A stretch of DNA of 25,344 nucleotides, from positions 1 to 25,344 of the IMG/VR virus record IMGVR_UViG_3300043621_000103; one strand, written 5' to 3'. Below are positions 15,687-20,741 of this stretch, piece after piece. How positions within the stretch are numbered: the stretch's first letter is position 1; the number at the start of each line of letters is the position of its first letter. Below the pieces are notes generated by a model. The model was given only the letters and a program-made list of their open reading frames with translations. It did not search any database and had not been told where the DNA came from. This DNA is from a virus. A program made the position numbers and the translations under genes.

Positions 15687-16246
15687 CAGGACACCGCGTA
15701 GAGCGTGTACGCCGACGGCGACGCGAACACGACCTTGAACGTGCGCGCGGCGTTCTGCGCGATCGTCATCGTCCCCGAGAGCGTGGCCCCGAGCCCGGCG
15801 GTGACCGTGACCGCGAAGGCGCCGGCCGACTCGTTGCGGATCGTGACCGGAAACGACGTGCCCGCCGCCACGCCCGGAATCGCCGCGGCGAGGAGTGCCG
15901 CGGTCGGGGTGACATCGGATCGTGCCGCGCCGGCCGCATCGCGCAGAATCAAGCCCCCGATCATCTGCGCGGGCGTGTAGGTGGCCGGGCCGGCGGTCGC
16001 GATCGTGCTGACCGTCGCGGCCTGAATGGGCGACCCGCCGACTTGCGTCGCCGTGCCTGCGCCCTTCGGGACAAGCACGATCGAGATGTTCGGGTCGTCG
16101 CCGACCGCGACGAGCTGCACGGGCTGCCCCGCTGCCCCACCAAGGAGGGCCAGCGCGTTGGCGGTGTCGTCGCGCGTGCCGACCACAACATCTGATCCGA
16201 AGTGTGTCGTCTTGCCGTCGCCGTAACTGCTGCCTGCCATACTCAT
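15686..16246 (-). CDS. Beta-rich virion protein (decoration or head-fibre type)
   Basis: 186 residues; GGAG lies eight bases before the ATG. It begins MSMAGSSYGDGKTTHFGSDVVVGTRDD and continues with beta strands (PVQLVAVGDDPNISIVLVPKGAGTATQVGG), a Pro/Ala hinge and a C-terminal immunoglobulin-like run (SFPVTIRNESAGAFAVTVTAGLGATLSGTMTIAQNAARTFKVVFAS). The C-terminal pattern, with 'TVTIRNxSAxAxTVT', is common in phage decoration and fibre proteins. It comes first in a block of four small genes between the capsid gene and the adaptor. The role in decorating the capsid surface is inferred. Confidence 0.66.
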   Translation of the reverse strand: MSMAGSSYGDGKTTHFGSDVVVGTRDDTANALALLGGAAGQPVQLVAVGDDPNISIVLVPKGAGTATQVGGSPIQAATVSTIATAGPATYTPAQMIGGLILRDAAGAARSDVTPTAALLAAAIPGVAAGTSFPVTIRNESAGAFAVTVTAGLGATLSGTMTIAQNAARTFKVVFASPSAYTLYAVS

Positions 16247-16343
16247 GTGCTGATCTCCAGAAGTTCCCGAGGAGCACCGGTCTGGATGCCGCAGCCCGCG
16301 CCGGACGGGCCACCCCTCGGGAGAAGAACCGGCGTCGTCCCGG

Positions 16344-16445
16344 CTAGCCGTCCTTCGAGGGCGACTTCGGCGCGGGCGCCTTCGGCTCAGACGGCTTCGG
16401 CTCCTGACGCGGTGTGGGCGTGGGCGCCTTGGGTTCCTGACTCAT
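16344..16445 (-). CDS. 33-residue Lys/Pro/Ala-rich peptide after the capsid gene
   Basis: A short open frame from an ATG 36 bases after the major capsid gene to a TAG. The product starts MSQEPKAPTPTPRQEPKPSE and continues with a repeated PKAPAPKS pattern: 33 residues, almost all Lys, Pro, Ala, Glu, Ser and Thr, with no hydrophobic core. AGG lies about nine bases upstream. It fills most of an otherwise empty gap between two good genes in the same direction. The composition resembles the Pro/Lys-rich N-terminus of the 209-residue gene downstream. It may be a disordered capsid-associated peptide, or a spurious frame. Confidence 0.5.
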   Translation of the reverse strand: MSQEPKAPTPTPRQEPKPSEPKAPAPKSPSKDG

Positions 16446-16481
16446 GACGTGACCTGCTCTCTCTTGTCGGGGCGAAGACGA

Positions 16482-17393
16482 TTAGGCGCCTGGAGACCCC
16501 CAGAGACCTTGCCACTGGCGCACGCCCCACGAGCGCCGGAAGCGGATCGAATAGAACCGATTGCCGGACCGCGGAATGCGCTCGGGTGGCTGCATCCCGA
16601 TCGGCACGCGCGTGTACGACAAGATGCCGTGGTTCTTGTTCTTGTAGATGAGGAACCAGGCATCCGGGTCGGTCAGGTAGGGATTGACGATGATGGTGAT
16701 GTCGTACCCCTTGTTGATCGGGTTGATGTCGTTGTCGGCGACCCCGGGCAGCAAGGACGATCCGACCATCCGCTCGGCCAGCAGGGCCAGCGCGGGCGGG
16801 ACGTACAGAATCAGGCCATCGACGGGCGCCGAGAAGAAGCCTTCTTCGGTCTTCTGGTCGGTGTTCAAGTCGATGATGGCCTGCTGCAACGACAGCCACG
16901 ACAGATCCGACGTGCGCGTGTTGAGCGCCGTCCCGCCGCCCACGAGCGGATGGGCCGGCGAGAAGATCGGCTGCCCGTCGGGACTGGTCTCGGTCGCGAA
17001 CCCGTTGTTGAACGGAATCGCGGCGTAGGTCTCTTCGGCCACCCGGCAGCCGCGGGCGAGGCCCGTGGCGTACTGACTCAGGATGTCGTACACGTCGTCT
17101 TCCTGCGCCGTCTGGGTGACCTCGAACGCGAGGCCAAATTCCAGATGCGTGAAGTCCTTCGTCCAGCCCTGCTTGATGAGCTGCGTGGTGTAGTCCTGCC
17201 CTTCGCCCTTGACCGGGGCGGGGCCGAACATCGCGTACGAGACGTTGCGCTCGAACTTCCGATCGCTGGTCTCGATGCGGTAGAACTTCCGCCAGATCGC
17301 CGGGAGTTCCTTGAGGGTCTTGCCGACGATGGCGAAGACGGTTTTGTCGACATTGTCAACGTTAGCGGGAATCGTTCCTCGGACTTGGGCCAT
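16482..17393 (-). CDS. Major capsid protein (HK97 fold, Mu gpT-like)
   Basis: 303 residues, with AGGAG eight bases before the ATG. The sequence has the features of Mu gpT-like major head subunits: 'DKTVFAIVGKTLKELPAIWRKFYRIETSDRKFERNVSYAMFGPAPVKGEGQ' at the start, 'HLEFGLAFEVTQTAQEDDVYDILSQYATGLARGCRVAEE' for the long spine helix, 'DGQPIFSPAHPL' and the closing 'YKNKNHGILSYTRVPIGMQPP'. It would build the icosahedral shell on the scaffold. It follows the decoration-type gene by 14 bases. No N-terminal delta domain or protease gene is apparent, in keeping with a separate scaffolding protein upstream. Confidence 0.88.
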   Translation of the reverse strand: MAQVRGTIPANVDNVDKTVFAIVGKTLKELPAIWRKFYRIETSDRKFERNVSYAMFGPAPVKGEGQDYTTQLIKQGWTKDFTHLEFGLAFEVTQTAQEDDVYDILSQYATGLARGCRVAEETYAAIPFNNGFATETSPDGQPIFSPAHPLVGGGTALNTRTSDLSWLSLQQAIIDLNTDQKTEEGFFSAPVDGLILYVPPALALLAERMVGSSLLPGVADNDINPINKGYDITIIVNPYLTDPDAWFLIYKNKNHGILSYTRVPIGMQPPERIPRSGNRFYSIRFRRSWGVRQWQGLWGSPGA

Positions 17394-17407
17394 GACTCAA
17401 TCTCCTG

Positions 17408-17890
17408 TTAGCCCTGGAAGGGCGTGCGTGCGGACGCCTTCCACTGGAACGAGATCCGTCCGTTGATATCGCCGGCGGCATCGACAAGCGACACGCCGAT
17501 CAGATTCGTGTTGGTGGTGTCAGAGAGATCGACGCGAAAGATGTTGTTCACCGCGTCGAAGATGAGGCCGAGGGCGGCCCCGACGTTGGTGTGCGCGAGC
17601 ACGCCGCCGTCCTGGACGCGGCCGATGAACTCGACGCCGGGCTCGGCGAGCCACACGGTGATATCGGTGCCCTGGACGCCCGAGGCGTCATCGGCCGCCA
17701 CGCCGAAAATGCCCGTGGTCGGGTCGGCGGCGACGACGATGATTTCGTTTTCACGGCCCGCCACGGCCGAGAATTTGACGGGGGCGCCTTTCTTGAAGGT
17801 CTGCGCGGCGCCTTCGAGCGCATGCAAGATGCGCGTATGGCCGCGGTGCGGGCGGATGTAATCCCCCGACGAGACGGTTAGAGTGGCCAT
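17408..17890 (-). CDS. Capsid decoration/cement-type protein
   Basis: 160 residues from the ATG (MATLTV) that lies eight bases after AAGGAG; an in-frame GTG at 17899 overlaps that ribosome site and is less likely. The protein is beta-rich: KKGAPVKFSAV, IIVVAADPTTGIFGVAADDASG, ITVWLAEPGVEFIGRVQDGG, IFRVDLSDTTNTNLIGVSLVD. It resembles the beta-barrel decoration proteins that phages code directly before the capsid gene. The order scaffold, head protein, decoration, capsid is common. The leader of this gene holds the parS-like palindrome, so its expression, with that of the capsid gene, could be controlled there. Confidence 0.68.
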   Translation of the reverse strand: MATLTVSSGDYIRPHRGHTRILHALEGAAQTFKKGAPVKFSAVAGRENEIIVVAADPTTGIFGVAADDASGVQGTDITVWLAEPGVEFIGRVQDGGVLAHTNVGAALGLIFDAVNNIFRVDLSDTTNTNLIGVSLVDAAGDINGRISFQWKASARTPFQG

Positions 17891-17912
17891 GAGCCACACT
17901 CCTTGGCGAGAT

Positions 17913-17930
17913 CGGTTCCACGTGGAACCG
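17913..17930. promoter_or_regulatory. parS: parS-like 18-bp perfect palindrome (GTTCCACGTGGAAC core)
   Basis: CGGTTCCACGTGGAACCG is its own reverse complement. The central 14 bases, GTTCCACGTGGAAC, are identical to the core of chromosomal ParB-binding parS sites as known in Pseudomonas and Myxococcus, and close to the Bacillus consensus TGTTTCACGTGAAACA. It lies in a non-coding gap, 22 bases before the decoration-gene start and 8 bases before its ribosome site. Other CACGTG words in the window (for example near 367, 12387 and 14160) lack the flanking symmetry, so this is the only one seen. A phage-specific operator or an mRNA hairpin is the alternative reading. Confidence 0.7.
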
Positions 17931-18038
17931 CCCGCGAATAAAGGTGAAGTGTTGGGTCGGGCTCAGGATGCCGCGCGAAGGACTCCGACCGAGTCTCCGG
18001 CCGATCAAGATTTGGTGACGCGGGTCTTGGACCGCGAA

Positions 18039-18075
18039 CATTCGGACGGGCGGGCCATCGCGCGGGGTCCGAATG
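18039..18075. other. 9-bp inverted repeat in the capsid-gene leader
   Basis: CATTCGGAC at 18039-18047 is repeated in inverted form, GTCCGAATG, at 18067-18075, with a 19-base GC-rich loop. It lies in the 296-base gene-free stretch 17891-18186. The gap also holds the parS-like palindrome and a second hairpin, but no convincing promoter or conserved open frame. The repeat could be a protein-binding site or a transcript structure that separates the scaffold and capsid messages. No T-run follows on either strand. Confidence 0.4.
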
Positions 18076-18158
18076 ACGCCGACGCGCGATCGATCAGGGT
18101 CTGGCCGGTCTGAGACGTGACCCCCGCATCACATCCCGCTCGAGATGCCCGCGATTCT

Positions 18159-18177
18159 CGCACACTTTTCGTGTGCG
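18159..18177 (-). terminator. Hairpin just after the 190-residue head gene
   Basis: CGCACAC (18159-18165) and GTGTGCG (18171-18177) form a perfect 7-bp stem with a 5-base loop; on the minus strand the loop is GAAAA. It begins ten bases downstream of the stop at 18187. No T-run follows, so it may be a weak terminator, a processing site or a message-stabilising stem that lowers read-through from scaffold to capsid genes. Confidence 0.45.
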
Positions 18178-18186
18178 CGCGGGCGC

Positions 18187-18759
18187 CTACAACTTCCGCA
18201 CGTCGGCGGTCTCCTGAAATTCGGACATTTGCAGCGTGCCGCGCGCCATTGCGTCGGCGGCGCGGGGGTGGCCCGCCTCGGCGAGGTCCTCGGCGGTCTG
18301 CTGCCGCATTTTCCCCCCAGAGCGGCGTTTGGCATCGCCGTCGAGCGCCTTCCGCACCTGAATCTGCTCGTACAAATGCTTCGGCATCTTGACGAGCAGT
18401 TCGTGGCCCTTCTCGCCGCGCGTGACGTAGCCTTCAGGCGACACGCCCCAGCCGTTGCGGTGCGCGGGGGTCGTCAATTCGCGCTCGTGGACCTGTTGAT
18501 AGCCCTTCTGCGCGATGACTTCGTAGAAGCGATCGAGCGGGGCGCCGGGGCCGGTGTAGATCCAGCGCGTGACCATCGGGACCGCTTGGTCCTTTAGGGC
18601 CGCGGCGGCGTTCATCTCGCGCAACGTCGCGACATCGCCGTACTTCGCGCGCCGTTCGGCAATCTCGAAGCTCGGGAGCGGCGGCGTGGCGACGGCGGTG
18701 GGGTTCAGGTTCGCGACTTCCATATCCTCGATCGCTTCGGCGCGGGGGGATTTTGCCAT
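18187..18759 (-). CDS. Conserved head-region protein of unknown function
   Basis: 190 residues; its ATG overlaps the scaffold stop by one base (TGATG). The N-terminal 70 residues are helical and charged, the middle (WIYTGPGAPLDRFYEVIAQKGYQQV, HRNGWGVSPEGYVTRGEKGHELLVKMPKHLYEQIQVRKALDGDAKRR) looks like a compact alpha/beta domain, and the end is helical with MRQQTAEDLAEAG. It lies between the scaffold and the capsid genes, where many phages of this type carry a conserved protein of unknown role. It may help assembly or be a minor head part. No motif indicates enzyme activity. Confidence 0.7.
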   Translation of the reverse strand: MAKSPRAEAIEDMEVANLNPTAVATPPLPSFEIAERRAKYGDVATLREMNAAAALKDQAVPMVTRWIYTGPGAPLDRFYEVIAQKGYQQVHERELTTPAHRNGWGVSPEGYVTRGEKGHELLVKMPKHLYEQIQVRKALDGDAKRRSGGKMRQQTAEDLAEAGHPRAADAMARGTLQMSEFQETADVRKL

Positions 18760-19745
18760 CAGTCATTCTCCAAGACGATGTGTTGCTGGCCCTTGACGGC
18801 AGTCGTGAGCGGCGCGGTCGCCGCACCCCAGGCTTCCGGCGTCATGCCGCGCGCTTTGGCCGCGCGCTGTTCGATCGGCGCCATCACGACGGGCGTCGGC
18901 GTGCGGGCGCCGGGCCGTTCCGTGAACACCGGTGCCGGCGCCTCAAGGCCCGCGGCAGGCACGCCCGGCGCCGCCGGAGTCGTCCCCACGCCCGGCGTGT
19001 TGGGCATGCCCTTCATGCCGCGGGCCATGACGATCGCCGAGACCCCAATCTGCGGATTGGTGAGCAGACTCGGGTCACTCTGCATGAAGCCATCGAGAAT
19101 CTGGGTCAGTTCCGGGCCATCGGCACCCACCGCCTTGGCGGTCTGTTCGATCGCCTCACGCGCCTGCTGCGCCGCGCTCCGCTGCATCGTCTGCTGCATC
19201 GGCGCGACGTGTTGCGCGATGGCGGCATTGACCGCTTGCTGCACCTGCTGCGAGTTGCGCTGCCAGATGCGGCGCGCGGCGTCCACGTCGGGCTGCCCGG
19301 AGCCGTCGGCTTTGTAGAGCACGAGGTCGGTGGCCAGTTGCGTGAGGTCCTCGACCGAGGGCCCCTCGGCGGCCGGCGCCGCCGCGGGTGCGCGAGCCGG
19401 CGCAGGCGCGGGCCGCGCGGCCCCGGTTTCGCGCTGCTGGATCTCGAGCAGCAGATCGGGATGTTTCTGGAGCGCCTGGAGAATCGGCGACGCCTGGTCG
19501 CGAAACTGCTTCAGGGTCTTGTTTTCGTGGCGTTCGCGGCCGAGCTCGGCGAGGATGCCGGCCCTGGCCGGATCGGGCGGCGGTCCTGGGGCCGGGGGCG
19601 TCTCTCCCGGGGGCGCGGCCTCCGTCGCGGGCGGCGTGGCGGCCGGCTCGGCCGGCAGTGTGAGCTCGGGCGGCAGCGGGGTACTCGCGCCCTCGCCATC
19701 TTCGAGCGGGATATTGTCAGCGGCGACGGCCGCATCGTCACTCAT
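18759..19745 (-). CDS. Scaffolding protein
   Basis: 328 residues. The N-terminus is acidic, then Pro/Ala-rich (20-58). A helical core follows (AGILAELGRERHENKTLKQFRDQASPILQALQKHPDLLLEIQQRE), then an Ala/Pro linker (108-126) and a long Gln/Ala-rich helical region (150-215). The C-terminus has TGPxxPTPVVMAPIEQRAAKARGMTPEAWG. High charge, extended helices, absence of beta structure and position between portal and capsid genes fit a scaffold around which the shell assembles. The start overlaps the RyR gene by 8 bases (ATGAGTGA). It shares its first six residues, MSDDAA, with that neighbour. Confidence 0.75.
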   Translation of the reverse strand: MSDDAAVAADNIPLEDGEGASTPLPPELTLPAEPAATPPATEAAPPGETPPAPGPPPDPARAGILAELGRERHENKTLKQFRDQASPILQALQKHPDLLLEIQQRETGAARPAPAPARAPAAAPAAEGPSVEDLTQLATDLVLYKADGSGQPDVDAARRIWQRNSQQVQQAVNAAIAQHVAPMQQTMQRSAAQQAREAIEQTAKAVGADGPELTQILDGFMQSDPSLLTNPQIGVSAIVMARGMKGMPNTPGVGTTPAAPGVPAAGLEAPAPVFTERPGARTPTPVVMAPIEQRAAKARGMTPEAWGAATAPLTTAVKGQQHIVLEND

Positions 19746-20139
19746 GGGTCACGACCTCAGTCTCGAGTGGCCGCTCGGGCGTCAGCGCCGTCACAATCGC
19801 CCGGAACAGCGTGTCCTTGAGTTGCTGATCGCGCGGGAGGTCCTCGAACGGCAGGAGACAGGGATGCGTCTTCGCCGCCGCATCCTTCACGGCGCCGTAA
19901 GTCCACCCGTCGCGGAACTTGTCTGTCGCCCAGGCGTCATGCTGCGCCGAGGCCGGCGCGTCGGGATGCGCGAGCGCCCACTGGACACCCGTCACGGCCG
20001 ACTCGCGTTGCCAGGAGGCGGCCTCGTCCCACGGCAATTGCGAGCGGTCCCCCCTCGCCTCGCACCAGGCGCGATTGGCTTCGTGGCACACGCGGGCGAT
20101 GGTCTCTTCGAGCGGAATTGGCGCGGCGTCGTCACTCAT
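19738..20139 (-). CDS. RyR-domain protein
   Basis: 133 residues. Residues 12-120 match the RyR domain (first described as a repeat in ryanodine receptors and found in many phages and bacteria): IARVCHEANRAWCEARGD, PWDEAASWQRESAVTGVQWAL, HDAWATDKFRDGWTYGAVKD, HPCLLPFEDLPRDQQLKDTLFRAIV. The single domain fills almost the whole protein. What the domain binds in phages is not established; a ligand- or protein-binding role, possibly at the host cell, is suggested for relatives. It is held by 8-base overlaps to the GroES-like gene before and the scaffold gene after, so it is made with the head proteins. Confidence 0.85.
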   Translation of the reverse strand: MSDDAAPIPLEETIARVCHEANRAWCEARGDRSQLPWDEAASWQRESAVTGVQWALAHPDAPASAQHDAWATDKFRDGWTYGAVKDAAAKTHPCLLPFEDLPRDQQLKDTLFRAIVTALTPERPLETEVVTHE

Positions 20140-20419
20140 GGGGAGCCTTCCATTCGGCGCCGATGTCGGCGAACGGCACGATCCAATACTCGTGGCCGTC
20201 GTGCGTGATTTCCTGCCCGGCGGTCGGCGGGACCACGACGATCGCGCCGATGTCGACATCGGGCACGAGTTGCGCGCCACACTCGGGACAGTGCCCCGTG
20301 CCGAGCGCGACGACCCGACCGATGACGGGCACGTCTCGATCGGTGATCGCGACGACTTCCGATCGCGGTGTCGGGGCGATCGGCTCAATCAAGGCATTCG
20401 GGCCACGCGGTCTAAGCAC
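20132..20419 (-). CDS. GroES-like co-chaperonin with a CxxC insert
   Basis: 95 residues from a GTG that follows GGAGGG and overlaps the preceding stop by 8 bases (GTGCTTAG). It aligns along its length with GroES: 'LRPRGPNALIEPI' with 'IRPLHDRVIVKR', 'GRVVALGTG' with 'GEVLAVGNG', 'VDIGAIVVVPP' with 'VKVGDIVIF', and 'HEYWIVPFADIGAEW' with 'EVLIMSESDILAIV'. The mobile-loop region is short (TPRSEVVAITDRDVPV). A CPEC motif (Cys42-Cys45 area) follows GTG and could bind a metal with a partner subunit or give a disulfide. Phage co-chaperonins such as T4 gp31 adapt host GroEL to fold capsid proteins; the place beside scaffold and capsid genes fits. Confidence 0.75.
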   Translation of the reverse strand: MLRPRGPNALIEPIAPTPRSEVVAITDRDVPVIGRVVALGTGHCPECGAQLVPDVDIGAIVVVPPTAGQEITHDGHEYWIVPFADIGAEWKAPHE

Positions 20420-20741
20420 GGGCCCTCCGATGGGGTCGCGCCACGCGACGCGGGGGCACGATGTCGGGTCCGCCCTCAATGCGCTGTTTGGGCCACGACA
20501 GCACCGCGTTGACCGCCTCACCCGCCGCCGTGATCCGTGCGGCCAGGGTGTACTGCTCCGCATTCAGGGCCGCGACCAGGCGGATCAACACTTCGGGCCC
20601 ACTCCATTGCGTCGCCACATGGGCCACGAACCGTTGCCAGCCGGGCGAGTCGAGCATCGCCTGCAAATCGTCACGCACGCGATCGGCCTGCCCTTCGGGC
20701 GGCGGCACGTAGCCGTTCGGCGAGGTCTCGGTCGCGATCAT
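20412..20741 (-). CDS. Small helical protein after the portal gene
   Basis: 109 residues. The ATG overlaps the portal stop (ATGA), so translation is coupled. Residues 15-85 are mostly helical (QADRVRDDLQAMLDSPGWQRFVAHVATQW, PEVLIRLVAALNAEQYTLAARITAAGEAVNAVLSWPKQRI), and the C-terminus is basic (PPRRVARPHRRARA). Small helical proteins of this kind often follow portal genes of P22- and SU10-like phages, with no assigned role. The conserved start QAMLDSPGWQ could form a binding surface for the portal or scaffold. No named family is recognised. Confidence 0.68.
   Translation of the reverse strand: MIATETSPNGYVPPPEGQADRVRDDLQAMLDSPGWQRFVAHVATQWSGPEVLIRLVAALNAEQYTLAARITAAGEAVNAVLSWPKQRIEGGPDIVPPRRVARPHRRARA

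Noticed and set aside
17883-18113. Rightward 76-residue open frame across the parS-like gap
   Set aside because: Composition is not absurd, but it has no ribosome site, would be the only rightward gene within the leftward array, and overlaps the start of the decoration gene and its palindrome. Regulatory DNA is the simpler reading.
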